Source: Pseudomonadota bacterium (GTDB taxonomy: Bacteria > Pseudomonadota > Alphaproteobacteria > UBA828). From it: 64,000 nucleotides of DNA. Both the position numbers and the translations under genes were made by a program. The DNA lies in NCBI GenBank assembly GCA_027624955.1, contig JAQBTG010000001.1, forward strand, positions 106,559 to 170,558, written 5' to 3'. Every line of letters begins with the position of its first letter. Position 1 is the stretch's first letter. The notes beneath the pieces are model-generated. The model did no database searches, was not told the DNA's origin, and was given only the letters and a program-made list of their open reading frames with translations. This document shows, in pieces, positions 1-9,063 of the stretch.

Positions 1-1
1 C

Positions 2-1594
2 GACAAAATCTCGGGCGATCATCTATGGCTTCGCACCGGCTGCGCCGGCGCCAAGTTCGATGCGTTGAACGGCAAAGAATATGAACTCGATAGCGAGATG
101 ACTGCGATCGGTGATGAAACCGGTGTCTTAAGCCTGGCCGGCGTCATGGGCGGCCAGAGATCGGGCTGCACCCACGATACCGCCAATGTCTTTATCGAAA
201 TCGCGCTCTTCGATCCGGTGCGGACGGCCGCCACGGGGCGCAAGCTCAACCTTGAATCCGATGCCCGCCACCGCTTCGAACGTGGTGTCGATCCGGCCTT
301 TGCCGAACCCGGCATGGAGGTCGCGACCCGCCTGGTGCAGGACATGTGCGGCGGCGAGGCAAGCGAATTGGTGATTATCGGCGCGGCGCCTGAATGGCGC
401 CGCGAAGTCACTTTCCGCCCCTCCCGTGTCCACACCTTGGGCGGCGTCGAGCTCAGCGAAATGGCCTGCGAGGCAGTGCTCGGCAAACTCGGCTTCCAAT
501 CGCACGAGGTCGGTTCCGATCATTTGGCGGTCGAGCCGCCATCGTGGCGCGGCGATATCGTCGGCGAAGCTGATTTGGTGGAAGAAGTGCTGCGGGTACA
601 CGGCTTTGACAATATCCCCGCAGTCTCCCTGCCGCCGTTAAAGGCGCGTGCCGGCTCCGTCATTGAACTGCCGCGACGGCGCATGGGATGGGGGCGCCGC
701 GCTCTGGCCGCGCGCGGTATGTCCGAGGTGGTAACCTGGTCCTTCATGGCAAAGGCTCAAGCCGATCTGTTCGGCGGCGCGCTGTCGGGCCTGACCCTCG
801 CCAACCCGATCAGCAGCGATCTCGATGTCATGCGTCCCTCGATCCTACCAAATCTGGCCATGGCCTGCCGCAAGAACGCCGATCGCGGCTTCGCTGATAT
901 GGCGCTGTTTGAGGCCGGGCCGCAATATTCTGGTGACTGCGCAGAACATCAACACCGTGTTGTGGCCGGCGTGCGTTCGGGTCAGGCTGAGGGCAGAAAC
1001 ATGTATACCCCGGCACGTGACGTCGATGTATTCGATGCCAAGGCCGATGCGCTGGCCGGACTCGCCGCCGCTGGAGCTCCGGTGGCGAGCCTGCAAACCC
1101 AAAACGGCGCACCGGACTGGTACCATCCCGGGCGCTCGGGCACTCTCGCCCTCGGGCCCAATCTACTCGGCTATTTCGGCGAGTTGCATCCGTCTGTCCT
1201 GGCCGCCCTCGACATTGATCTGCCGTTGGTGGCGTTCGAGTTATTCATCGACGCCATCCCGGTGCCCAAGGAAAAGGCAGGGCGTACCCGCGCGGCGCTG
1301 AACAATTCTGATTTTCCCACCGTTGAGCGTGATTTTGCCTTCGTCGTCGACGTCGATGTCTCGGCTGAGCAGGTCATCCGCGCGGCGCGCGGCGTCGACA
1401 AAAAGCTGATCACCGATGTTGCATTATTTGATCTCTACGCCGGTGAAGGTGTTGGCGAAGGCAAGAAGTCCCTGGCCATCGCCGTCCGCCTGGAGCCGAG
1501 CGATCGCACGCTCACGGACGCCGAGATTGAGACGTTGGCGACAAAGCTAGTCGACAACGTCAAAAAACTCACCGGCGGAGAGTTGCGCGGCTAA
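2..1594 (+). CDS. pheT: Phenylalanine--tRNA ligase beta subunit, 5'-truncated by the window edge
   Basis: Beta subunit of the cytoplasmic alpha2-beta2 phenylalanyl-tRNA synthetase, which charges tRNA-Phe. The frame is already open at base 2 and gives the last 530 residues of a family normally about 800 long, so the N-terminal part lies outside. Visible are the GVMGG motif at about residue 47 of the fragment, the RFERGVDP core motif, and the C-terminal ferredoxin-like anticodon-binding domain from about residue 437 (DFPTVERDFAFVVD). The TTG at 65 is internal and not a true start. The stop lies 42 bases before lepA. Confidence 0.96.
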   Translation, partial: DKISGDHLWLRTGCAGAKFDALNGKEYELDSEMTAIGDETGVLSLAGVMGGQRSGCTHDTANVFIEIALFDPVRTAATGRKLNLESDARHRFERGVDPAFAEPGMEVATRLVQDMCGGEASELVIIGAAPEWRREVTFRPSRVHTLGGVELSEMACEAVLGKLGFQSHEVGSDHLAVEPPSWRGDIVGEADLVEEVLRVHGFDNIPAVSLPPLKARAGSVIELPRRRMGWGRRALAARGMSEVVTWSFMAKAQADLFGGALSGLTLANPISSDLDVMRPSILPNLAMACRKNADRGFADMALFEAGPQYSGDCAEHQHRVVAGVRSGQAEGRNMYTPARDVDVFDAKADALAGLAAAGAPVASLQTQNGAPDWYHPGRSGTLALGPNLLGYFGELHPSVLAALDIDLPLVAFELFIDAIPVPKEKAGRTRAALNNSDFPTVERDFAFVVDVDVSAEQVIRAARGVDKKLITDVALFDLYAGEGVGEGKKSLAIAVRLEPSDRTLTDAEIETLATKLVDNVKKLTGGELRG

Positions 1595-1636
1595 TTTTAT
1601 GGCGTCTCAGTTGACGCGCTTTCACATATTGTATTC

Positions 1637-3448
1637 ATGACACAAATGACCGATCTCGCGCATATCCGTAATTTCGCCATCATCGCCCATATCGATCACG
1701 GCAAATCGACCTTGGCTGATCGCATGATCGAAATGTGCGGTGGCCTGCAGAAGCGCGAAATGACCAGCCAGGTTCTCGATTCGATGGATATCGAGCGTGA
1801 GCGCGGCATCACCATCAAAGCGCAAACTGTGCGCCTTAGCCACAAGGCGAAGAACGGTGAGACTTACACCCTCAATCTTGTCGACACACCCGGCCATGTT
1901 GATTTCTCCTATGAGGTAAGTCGCTCACTCGCAGCTTGCGAAGGCTCGTTGCTGGTTGTCGACGCGACCCAAGGAGTCGAGGCGCAAACCCTCGCCAATA
2001 CCTATCTCGCCGTCGATGGCGGGCATGAAATAATTCCCGTCTTGAACAAGATCGATCTCGCGTCGGCCGAGGTGGAGCGCATCCGCCAGCAAATCGAGGA
2101 TGTCGTCGGTATCGACGCCAGCGACGCGCTATCCATTTCCGCCAAAACCGGAGCCGGCGTTGCAGATGTGCTGGATGCGCTGGTCGAACGCTTGCCGGCA
2201 CCGGAAGGCGATGTTGACGCGCCGCTAAAGGCGCTGTTGGTCGATAGTTGGTACGATCAATATCTCGGTGTGATGATTCTGGTGCGCGTGCAGGACGGTA
2301 TTGTGCGCAAAGGTATGCGCATACGCATGATGGGACTCGGCTCGCTGCATGAGATCGAGCGTGTCGGCGTTTTCACCCCCAAGATTGAGATCGTGGCGGC
2401 GCTCGGGCCGGGCGAAATTGGCTTCATCACCGCCAGCATCAAAACAATTACCGACTGCAATGTTGGTGACACCATCACCGAGGATCGCCGCCCGACCGCC
2501 GAACCTCTGGCGGGATTTAAGCCCAGCGTGCCGGTCGTATTCTGCGGCCTATTTCCCGCTGATTCCGCCGATTTCGAGCGCTTGCGCGAGAGTTTGGGCA
2601 AGCTCACTCTCAATGATTCGAGTTTTCATTACGAGGCTGAAACTTCTGCAGCGCTCGGCATGGGTTTCAGCTGCGGCTTTTTGGGCCTGTTGCATCTCGA
2701 AATCATTCAGGAGCGGCTGGAGCGCGAATTCGATCTCGACCTAGTGGCCACCGCGCCAAGCGTGGTCTACCGCCTGACCACCACAGCCGGTGAAACCTAC
2801 GAACTGCACAATCCCGCGGACATGCCCGATCCGACCAAAATACGCACCATGGAAGAGCCCTGGATCAAGGCCAACATCATGGTACCGGATGAGTATCTCG
2901 GGCCGGTCCTCGCACTTTGCGAGCGGAAGCGCGGAGAACAAGATACGCTGACTTATGTCGGCAACCGTGCCTTGGTGTCTTACCGCCTGCCGCTCAACGA
3001 AGTGGTTTTCGATTTTTATGACCGGCTAAAATCTCATTCGCGCGGCTATGCCAGTTTTGATTACCAATTGGATGAATACCGCGAAGGCGATCTGGTGAAA
3101 GTAGGCATCTTGATCAATGCCGAGCCGGTGGATTCGCTCTCGATGGTGGTACATCGCGGTCAGGCGGAATCACGTGGCAGGGCCCTGTGTTTGCGTCTCA
3201 AGGATCTGATACCGCGCCAGCTCTTCAAGGTCGCCATTCAGGCGGCAATCGGCGGCAAGGTGGTGGCGCGCGAAACCGTGAGCGCGCTCCGTAAAGACGT
3301 GACCGCGAAATGCTATGGCGGTGACATCACGCGTAAGCGCAAATTGCTTGATCGGCAGAAGCGCGGCAAAAAGCGGATGCGCCAATTCGGCAACGTGGAA
3401 ATCCCACAAGAAGCCTTTCTCGCAGCCCTCAAAATGAGCGAAGATTAA
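1637..3448 (+). CDS. lepA: Elongation factor 4 (back-translocating GTPase LepA)
   Basis: Ribosome-associated translational GTPase that acts on stalled or mis-translocated ribosomes and in ribosome assembly. The 603 residues are the normal family length. G1 (AHIDHGKST, residues 17-25), G3 (DTPGHVDF, about 84) and G4 (NKID, about 136) are intact, and the lysine/arginine-rich LepA-specific C-terminal domain ends the protein ([19 protein letters not shown]). It is convergent with the minus-strand methyltransferase, with 11 bases between the two stops. Confidence 0.98.
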   Translation: MTQMTDLAHIRNFAIIAHIDHGKSTLADRMIEMCGGLQKREMTSQVLDSMDIERERGITIKAQTVRLSHKAKNGETYTLNLVDTPGHVDFSYEVSRSLAACEGSLLVVDATQGVEAQTLANTYLAVDGGHEIIPVLNKIDLASAEVERIRQQIEDVVGIDASDALSISAKTGAGVADVLDALVERLPAPEGDVDAPLKALLVDSWYDQYLGVMILVRVQDGIVRKGMRIRMMGLGSLHEIERVGVFTPKIEIVAALGPGEIGFITASIKTITDCNVGDTITEDRRPTAEPLAGFKPSVPVVFCGLFPADSADFERLRESLGKLTLNDSSFHYEAETSAALGMGFSCGFLGLLHLEIIQERLEREFDLDLVATAPSVVYRLTTTAGETYELHNPADMPDPTKIRTMEEPWIKANIMVPDEYLGPVLALCERKRGEQDTLTYVGNRALVSYRLPLNEVVFDFYDRLKSHSRGYASFDYQLDEYREGDLVKVGILINAEPVDSLSMVVHRGQAESRGRALCLRLKDLIPRQLFKVAIQAAIGGKVVARETVSALRKDVTAKCYGGDITRKRKLLDRQKRGKKRMRQFGNVEIPQEAFLAALKMSED

Positions 3449-3459
3449 GCCCTTCCACC

Positions 3460-4329
3460 TCAGCCAGCGCGAGCCGAAACGATCCAACAAGCCGAATCCA
3501 TGCGTATGCCGGTGCCGTCGTAATAGGGTGTGAGCGTCTCAACCAGCGCCGCCTCGACGCGCCGGACGATGTCTTCGTCCACATCGCCGAGCACTCGGGC
3601 GACCGGTCCCATGCGGGTAGCATGCGACGCTGCAGCCGCCGCAGTGCCGGGGCCGCTTAGATAGAACGGCTCATTCAGTGCTTCGAGCGAAATATCGATA
3701 TATCCCGCAGCGTCCAGAATTTGCCGAGCGCGCTCTCCATCGGCTAACGCGAAGGGGCCCGGCGCGCCCAGCGGCACAGGCTCCGGCGGCGTGACGAATT
3801 GACTCGCCACGCCGAGCGGAATTGCCATCCAGGGATTTTCTGCGAGCGCCCGCCAGCAGATGAAGGTCAGTCGCCCGTCCGCTTTGAGGGCCTTGCGGAT
3901 ATTGCCGAAGGCGGCAACTGGGTCGTCGAAAAACATCACGCCGAAACGTGAAAAGCCGTGCGCGTAGGCGGCCGCGGGAAGCTCAACTGTCTGCGCATCG
4001 TGGTGCTCAAATTCGAGCTTGAGCGCTGGCTCCAATGCTGCGCGGCGTTTGGCTTGGGCGAGCATGGGGGTGGAGATGTCGATGCCATGGACGGCGCCGT
4101 CGGGCCCGACACGGCGCGCCAGCTCAAGCGAACTGTCGCCGCAGCCGCAGCCGAGGTCGAGTATATATTGGCCGGTGGTCACGCCCGCCCGGTCGATCGC
4201 GATCTTACCAATATCGCCAATCTGGCCGTCCAATTGTTTGTGGAATTTGACCCAATTGGGTCCGGCGCGGTCGTTCCAATATTCGATCTGCGCGGAATTG
4301 ACGGACCTATCGCTCGCGGTGCTAGGCAT
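3460..4329 (-). CDS. Class I SAM-dependent methyltransferase
   Basis: Predicted 289-residue cytoplasmic methyltransferase of unknown substrate. The SAM-binding motif I (LDLGCGCGDSS, residues 58-68) is followed by GIDISTPMLAQA, and the region around FICWRALAENPW resembles the UbiE/COQ5-like methyltransferase_11 group. The open frame extends upstream to 4713, but that part is out-of-frame read of the acetyltransferase gene. The ATG at 4329 is chosen because it overlaps the TAG of the upstream GNAT gene (ATGCCTAG), an arrangement typical of coupled genes. Confidence 0.85.
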   Translation of the reverse strand: MPSTASDRSVNSAQIEYWNDRAGPNWVKFHKQLDGQIGDIGKIAIDRAGVTTGQYILDLGCGCGDSSLELARRVGPDGAVHGIDISTPMLAQAKRRAALEPALKLEFEHHDAQTVELPAAAYAHGFSRFGVMFFDDPVAAFGNIRKALKADGRLTFICWRALAENPWMAIPLGVASQFVTPPEPVPLGAPGPFALADGERARQILDAAGYIDISLEALNEPFYLSGPGTAAAAASHATRMGPVARVLGDVDEDIVRRVEAALVETLTPYYDGTGIRMDSACWIVSARAG

Positions 4330-4888
4330 TGCGGTTCGCCCTTCCGTGTTGCGTCGTCGCACGCGCGCCGACGGGATTTTCCAAATCCACCCAGCCATAG
4401 GCCAATTCGTCGAGCGCCACGCCGAAATGGCGCTCGTTGCGCTGGGCCGCCAGCGTGCCGCCCATCGCGCTGTAAAAAAAGCGTGCAGGGTTGGCCGCCA
4501 GCACCCACAGCATGGCGGTGCCGCATCCCTGTCTCCGCAGCGCGTCGAACATTGTATGAAGCAGTGTCCGGCCGAGGCCTCTGCCTTGATGATCTGGCGC
4601 AACATAGAGCGTGTAAATTTCGCCGGCGAAAGGCAGGCCGTTCGGGCGCGCCGGGCCGGCACTGCCATAGCCGAGAATTTCACCGTTCTCAGCTGCCGCG
4701 ACATAGACGGCACAATCGCTCGACCGCGCGGCGATGGTGTGCCGCCAATATTTGCATTCGCTGGCGCTTGAGAGGCCGAGCAGCACAGACTTGGGAATCA
4801 TGCCGGGATAGGCGGCGCGCCAGGTGGTGATATGCACGTCGGCGATGGGCCCGGCGTCGTCCGGGCGTGCTGTTCTGATCACGACCAT
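4322..4888 (-). CDS. GNAT family N-acetyltransferase
   Basis: Predicted 188-residue acetyl-CoA-dependent acetyltransferase; substrate unknown. Acetyl-CoA-binding motif A is clear (YVAPDHQGRGLGRTLL, with QGRGLG at residues 101-106), followed by the expected NPARFFYSAMGG C-terminal motif. An upstream ATG at 4924 would add 12 residues, but the ATG at 4888 places the conserved IRTARPDD strand at the N-terminus as in the family. It overlaps the downstream methyltransferase by 8 bases, so the two are probably co-translated. Confidence 0.85.
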   Translation of the reverse strand: MVVIRTARPDDAGPIADVHITTWRAAYPGMIPKSVLLGLSSASECKYWRHTIAARSSDCAVYVAAAENGEILGYGSAGPARPNGLPFAGEIYTLYVAPDHQGRGLGRTLLHTMFDALRRQGCGTAMLWVLAANPARFFYSAMGGTLAAQRNERHFGVALDELAYGWVDLENPVGARATTQHGRANRNA

Positions 4889-4967
4889 GCCCACCCACAT
4901 AGCATGATCGCGCACTTTGGCCAAACGACCACCAAACTCCGCTGTGCGGTAGAAATGGAACGCGGCG

Positions 4968-5405
4968 CTAGGCGACTTGCGTGGATGCGACCGGCAGCGC
5001 CGCCGTGGTTTTGGGAGCGCCGCTCGGCCGGCTCAGAATAAACAACGCCACCGCGGCATTAATGCCGCAATAGACCAACAGCAGGATTGAGCCGCCGGGC
5101 ATGAGAGCGACCAGAATGGCAACGCTGAGTGCGATTCCGCCCAAAGTGGCGATCTTGGCTCTTCGCGGAATGGCGCGATGTTCGCTCCACAGGCGGATCG
5201 ACGGGCCAAACATCTTGTGGCCGTACAGCCACGCATGAAATCTCTCCGAACCTTTGGAAAAACACCAAAGCGAGACGAGAAGAAATACCATTGAGGGCAT
5301 GACGGGCACCAGGGCGCCAATCATGCCGAGCACGAGGCTGGCCCAGCCGAAGGCGACTAAAGCGATCCTCAGCGAGGGGCGGGAAGTTCCATTAAATTCT
5401 GTCAT
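4968..5405 (-). CDS. DUF454 (YbaN-like) inner-membrane protein
   Basis: Small 145-residue membrane protein of the DUF454/YbaN family, whose function is not established. An N-terminal hydrophobic segment (GWASLVLGMIGALVPVMPS) leads to the family motif around FSKGSERFHAWLYGHKMFGP, and two more hydrophobic segments follow. The frame is open up to 5459, but the ATG at 5405 (MTEFNGTS) fits the family N-terminus and avoids an unlikely Cys/Leu-rich extension. It lies 144 bases downstream of the unknown 350-residue gene on the same strand and may be transcribed with it. Confidence 0.85.
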   Translation of the reverse strand: MTEFNGTSRPSLRIALVAFGWASLVLGMIGALVPVMPSMVFLLVSLWCFSKGSERFHAWLYGHKMFGPSIRLWSEHRAIPRRAKIATLGGIALSVAILVALMPGGSILLLVYCGINAAVALFILSRPSGAPKTTAALPVASTQVA

Positions 5406-5549
5406 CAGAAGAGTATGTAGGCAGCAGGTTAAACTCTGCTTAAGACTTCTGGTTAACAAACCCTAGACTGGTTATTTGCTCAACGGGTCCCAAATAACGC
5501 CCAAACTAGGTCGCGGTGAACTTACCCCCCGGCGTTATGCGATCTCGCT

Positions 5550-6602
5550 CTAAATGTCGCTGATTGTCGGCGCCGAATCCTCGATTTCTTTGATTCGGTT
5601 CAGACCGCTGCGCATTTGCGAAGTAATGAATTCGGCGCGCTGCATCGGACGGGTGCACTCCCAACCGATCTCATTTTCCCAGGCGCCCATTTTTAGGGAC
5701 AGGCCGCATAGCACGCCACCGACGGTGGTGTGGTGACTTTCGATAAGACGGCGCACGCGGCGAAAAGATTCACCGTTTAAGTTCTCCCACATGTCTTTCG
5801 AGTGACGGTCGAAGCTTTCGAAACGGCCGGTCAGAGAAGCCGTGACGTCGTTCAAATTCTCGCGCAAAAAGCCGCATACATGCATGAGAATTGGATCACG
5901 GCGCATATGGAAGTTACACTCCACCTCGCGCACAACTTCTATGAATCGACCAATCTTGGGGATCAACTCGTCGAGGCAGTTTTTGAAATATGCCAGCGAC
6001 AGGAAGATATCGGCGTATTCCTCGAGAAATTCGGGCACGTCCGAGACTTCGATCTCCAGCTGTCTCGCTAAGGTGCGCAAGTTGCGTATAGCCACTTCTC
6101 GGTCCGGATTGGAAAACATGCCAATGAGTTGATCGAAATTCTCGATCTCGGCGTTCGAACCGCCATATACCTGGGCCAGGAGCGGCGACGTAAAGACGCG
6201 CATATATTCGGTCAGCTCCGCTTGCTTGGCCGGCGACAGTTGCAGCGCGTCGACCTCCGCCAACTCAATACCAGCCCGGCGCAATTCGATTCGCAAGCTG
6301 TAGACATCGTAGCTGTGGAGCCGGGCCAAATGTTCAATCAACCGCTGGTCCTCCAGGTCCTCCGCACTTTGCCAATTGAAATGACGGCTGAGCGCGTCCG
6401 GTTCGATTTGGCCGCTGCCGGTTTTGGCGCCCTTGTAGATTTCGATAACCGATTTGAAATGGGTGTTCTTGATGAGACGCGCCTGTTTCAGGCCGGTGGT
6501 ATAGAGCGGCACGATTGAGAGCGGCAGAATATGGAGCGAATCCACATCTACATCAGTTGATGTGCTCGGCGATTCGGTCGGTTTTGCCGGCGCGCTCTTC
6601 AT
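5550..6602 (-). CDS. Conserved-looking protein of unknown function (350 aa)
   Basis: I do not recognise this protein. It has 350 residues, no signal peptide and no transmembrane segment, is acidic, and is predicted mainly helical. The N-terminus is Ser/Thr/Pro-rich, followed by LHILPLSIVPLYTTGLKQARLIKNT and a middle part rich in Leu, Glu and Arg. Codon use matches its neighbours, which argues for a real gene, and no competing ORF has better coding character. A perfect hairpin at 6644-6660 lies just upstream of its start. A soluble regulatory or scaffold role is possible but not shown. Confidence 0.75.
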   Translation of the reverse strand: MKSAPAKPTESPSTSTDVDVDSLHILPLSIVPLYTTGLKQARLIKNTHFKSVIEIYKGAKTGSGQIEPDALSRHFNWQSAEDLEDQRLIEHLARLHSYDVYSLRIELRRAGIELAEVDALQLSPAKQAELTEYMRVFTSPLLAQVYGGSNAEIENFDQLIGMFSNPDREVAIRNLRTLARQLEIEVSDVPEFLEEYADIFLSLAYFKNCLDELIPKIGRFIEVVREVECNFHMRRDPILMHVCGFLRENLNDVTASLTGRFESFDRHSKDMWENLNGESFRRVRRLIESHHTTVGGVLCGLSLKMGAWENEIGWECTRPMQRAEFITSQMRSGLNRIKEIEDSAPTISDI

Positions 6603-6973
6603 GTCGAGATTGGCCCTTACTCAAAGGTTATATTTGTCTCGCGCGGTGGCGCCGCCACCGGTCTTCGAGGCGATTCTCAATTGAAATTCTGAATTTTTAT
6701 TAAATTAGGCCAGATGTAAGCGTTGCTAACCGTAGATCAGTATGGCTTAAGCCTATTAACAACAGATTGAAGCCGCCGAAAAACCGCCGCCGAATTTGGC
6801 GTAAACTTCACATTCTCCGGACGCTGGGACTTGGCGCACAATACGGCTGTGTCGTTGGGCAAGATTCCGAGCCTTCGCGGCATGTCGCTTACAACATCCC
6901 CATCGTCTTGGTTTTCTGCTACTACGCTCATTATGAAGTGGTTCGAATTATCTCGCTCGCCGGCGTTTGGGAC
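6603..6973. other. 371-base non-coding gap with divergent promoters and a hairpin
   Basis: This gap separates the minus-strand unknown gene from the plus-strand ELM1-like gene. It holds a perfect inverted repeat at 6644-6660 (CGGTGGC-GCC-GCCACCG) upstream of the unknown gene, with a possible minus-strand -10 (TATAAC) between the repeat and that gene's start. An AT-rich patch lies around 6680-6710. ORFs on both strands run into it but show no recognisable family character, so I treat it as regulatory. Confidence 0.5.
6644..6660. repeat. Perfect 7-bp inverted repeat upstream of the 350-aa gene
   Basis: Seven-base arms with a three-base loop, 42-58 bases upstream of the minus-strand start at 6602. 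There is no T-run on either side, so it is more likely an operator or a promoter-proximal structure than a terminator. Confidence 0.5.
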
Positions 6974-7963
6974 GTGAGCGCAGCGGTTGCGAACGAGGGT
7001 CTCAGTTGTTGGGTGCTGAGCGAAGGCATGGCGGGGACTGAGAATCAATGTCTCGCTCTGGCCGCTGCTCTTGGGCTCAAGCCAGAGATCAAACGCGCTG
7101 CAGCGAAAAAGCCGTGGCTTTGGCTAGGCGCGGCGATGGCTGCCTTGCCGCCGTGGCTTCTGGCGCAGGGACACTATTCGCTAGCGCCGCCTTGGCCGGA
7201 TCTGGTGATCGCCAGCGGTCGCAAATGCGCCGGTCTGGCCCTCGCTATCCAGCGCGCCAGCCGAGGCCGCACGTTTACCGTTTTCGTCCAGAATCCGCGC
7301 CTCGGCCTGGCGCGCTTCGATCTCATCGTGGTGCCCCGCCATGACGGCATTGTCGGCGCCAATATTTTTACGACGCGAGGCGCCTTGAGCCGGGTTAACG
7401 CGGTGGCGCTGAATGCCGCGGCGGCTGAATTCGCGCCCGCTTTTGCCGATCTGCCACGCCCTCTGGTGGCGTGCCTGATCGGCGGCGCGTCGCGCCGACA
7501 CCGCTTCACATCGGCGGACGGGCGAGCGCTTGGCGAGGCCCTGGCCAAGCTTTCGGCTGAGACCGGCGGTGGACTTCTCATCACCCCATCGCGGCGCACG
7601 CCGGCGCCGAGTTTCGCCGCGTTGGAGGTGGCGCTGGATGGCGCGCCCGCCTATATATGGCGAGGCAAGGGCGCCAATCCTTATCTCGGTTTCCTGGCTG
7701 TGGCGAACGCCGTTCTGGTGACCGGCGATTCGGTGAGCATGGTCTCCGACGCCTGCGCCAGCGGCAAGCCGGTTCATATCTTTCCTGTGGCCGGACGCCG
7801 CTCCGCGCGCTTCAGTCGCTTTTTCGCGGCGCTTGAAGCCGAAGACGCGGTTCGGCCGTTTACTGGCAGCGTGGAAAGCCGAGACTATGAGCCGCTGAAC
7901 GACTGTACTCTGGCGGCCGACGAGATCCACCGCCGATTGGAGACGCGACAAAAGACGAAATAA
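6974..7963 (+). CDS. ELM1/GtrOC1-like protein (DUF1022), putative glycosyltransferase fold
   Basis: Member of the 'mitochondrial fission ELM1' family (DUF1022), common in alphaproteobacteria and thought to have a glycosyltransferase-B-like fold; the bacterial role is unclear, perhaps in the cell envelope. The family N-terminus (CWVLSEGMAGTENQCLALAAALG) and the C-terminal signature (VTGDSVSMVSDACASGKPV) are both present. The frame is open from 6767, but homology starts just before CWVLSEG, so I choose the GTG at 6974 (329 residues). No good ribosome binding site is visible, so the exact start is uncertain. Confidence 0.8.
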   Translation: MSAAVANEGLSCWVLSEGMAGTENQCLALAAALGLKPEIKRAAAKKPWLWLGAAMAALPPWLLAQGHYSLAPPWPDLVIASGRKCAGLALAIQRASRGRTFTVFVQNPRLGLARFDLIVVPRHDGIVGANIFTTRGALSRVNAVALNAAAAEFAPAFADLPRPLVACLIGGASRRHRFTSADGRALGEALAKLSAETGGGLLITPSRRTPAPSFAALEVALDGAPAYIWRGKGANPYLGFLAVANAVLVTGDSVSMVSDACASGKPVHIFPVAGRRSARFSRFFAALEAEDAVRPFTGSVESRDYEPLNDCTLAADEIHRRLETRQKTK

Positions 7964-8046
7964 AGACGGCGCCCAAAACAGCACATCAAGCCGGGCGAAG
8001 GGTGTAATCTAGCGCAAATTCCAAGCGCCGCGAACTAGAGGAAACT

Positions 8047-9015
8047 ATGTCTGAAAGCCATCACAGCAAGGTCATCATTATCGGTTCCGGTCCGGCTGGG
8101 TACACGGCGGCGATTTACGCCGCGCGGGCCGGTATGGCGCCGATTCTCGTGCTTGGCTTGGAGCCGGGCGGACAGATGACGATCACCACCGACGTTGAGA
8201 ATTATCCGGGTTTCGCCGATGTCATTCAGGGGCCCTGGCTGATGGAACAGATGAAGGCCCAGGCCGAGCATGTCGGCACCCGTCTGATGCATGATTTGAT
8301 CGTCAGCGTCGATTTTTCTCAGCGCCCGTTCACCTGCGTCGGCGATTCCGGCGATCTCTATAGTGCCGACAGCGTCATTATCAGTACCGGCGCCCAAGCG
8401 CGCTGGCTCGGTCTGCCGAGCGAAGAGAAGTATATGGGCTTCGGGGTTTCCGCCTGCGCCACTTGCGACGGTTTCTTTTTCCGCGGCAAGGAGGTCGCCG
8501 TGATCGGCGGCGGCAATACGGCGGTTGAGGAAGCGCTCTATCTGACAAACCATGCGACCAAAGTAACGCTGGTGCATCGGCGCGACAGTTTACGGGCGGA
8601 AAAAATTCTGCAGGAACGGCTTCGGGCCAACCCAAAAATCGACATTATTTGGGATCATAAGCTGGAAGAAGTTCTCGGTGAAGACATGCCGCCCGGCGTT
8701 TCAGGCGCCCGCATCAAACATGTGAACTCGTCTGATGAGCGCCTTTTGGACGTCCAAGGCATCTTTGTTGCCATCGGTCATACCCCCAATACGGCCGTCT
8801 TTCAGGGCCAGATCGATACTGACGAAGATGGCTATATTATCACCCATGCCGACAGTACCGCCACCAACGTCGCCGGTGTGTTTGCCGCCGGCGACGTGCA
8901 AGACAAAACCTTCCGCCAGGCGGTAACGGCGGCGGGGACAGGGTGCATGGCGGCGCTGGAGGCTGAAAAATTTATCGCCGAGATGGGCGCCGGAGTTGCC
9001 GCCGCTGCGGAATAA
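8047..9015 (+). CDS. trxB: Thioredoxin-disulfide reductase
   Basis: FAD- and NADPH-dependent reductase that keeps thioredoxin reduced in the cytoplasm. The 322 residues match the family. The FAD-binding GSGPAGYTAAIYAARA lies near the N-terminus, the redox pair is C137-A-T-C140, and the NADPH-binding GGGNTAVEEAL follows. The C-terminal FAD motif (GVFAAGDVQDK) is present. A GAGGAAA ribosome binding site precedes the ATG. Confidence 0.97.
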   Translation: MSESHHSKVIIIGSGPAGYTAAIYAARAGMAPILVLGLEPGGQMTITTDVENYPGFADVIQGPWLMEQMKAQAEHVGTRLMHDLIVSVDFSQRPFTCVGDSGDLYSADSVIISTGAQARWLGLPSEEKYMGFGVSACATCDGFFFRGKEVAVIGGGNTAVEEALYLTNHATKVTLVHRRDSLRAEKILQERLRANPKIDIIWDHKLEEVLGEDMPPGVSGARIKHVNSSDERLLDVQGIFVAIGHTPNTAVFQGQIDTDEDGYIITHADSTATNVAGVFAAGDVQDKTFRQAVTAAGTGCMAALEAEKFIAEMGAGVAAAAE

Positions 9016-9063
9016 GCATCGGCTCGGCTAGCTGCTTGCCACGTTCCCGCTTTGGAGGTCCGC

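Noticed and set aside
4330..4713. Upstream extension of the methyltransferase ORF (417 residues in total)
   Set aside because: The extension is out-of-frame read of the GNAT gene and the ATG at 4329 gives the family N-terminus and a coupled junction.
3958..4830. Plus-strand 290-codon ORF opposite the methyltransferase and GNAT genes
   Set aside because: Typical antisense shadow of high-GC genes, Arg/Pro-rich with no domain.
5565..5581. 17-base match between 5565 and 56266 (GTCGGCGCCGAATCCTC)
   Set aside because: Both copies lie in or next to unrelated genes with high-GC codons; chance similarity, with no flanking repeats.
6930..6960. GGTTCGAAT string resembling a tRNA T-arm
   Set aside because: No acceptor, D or anticodon stems around it.
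6737..7048. Minus-strand 103-codon ORF across the ELM1 start region
   Set aside because: No ribosome binding site or family character; overlaps a recognised gene.
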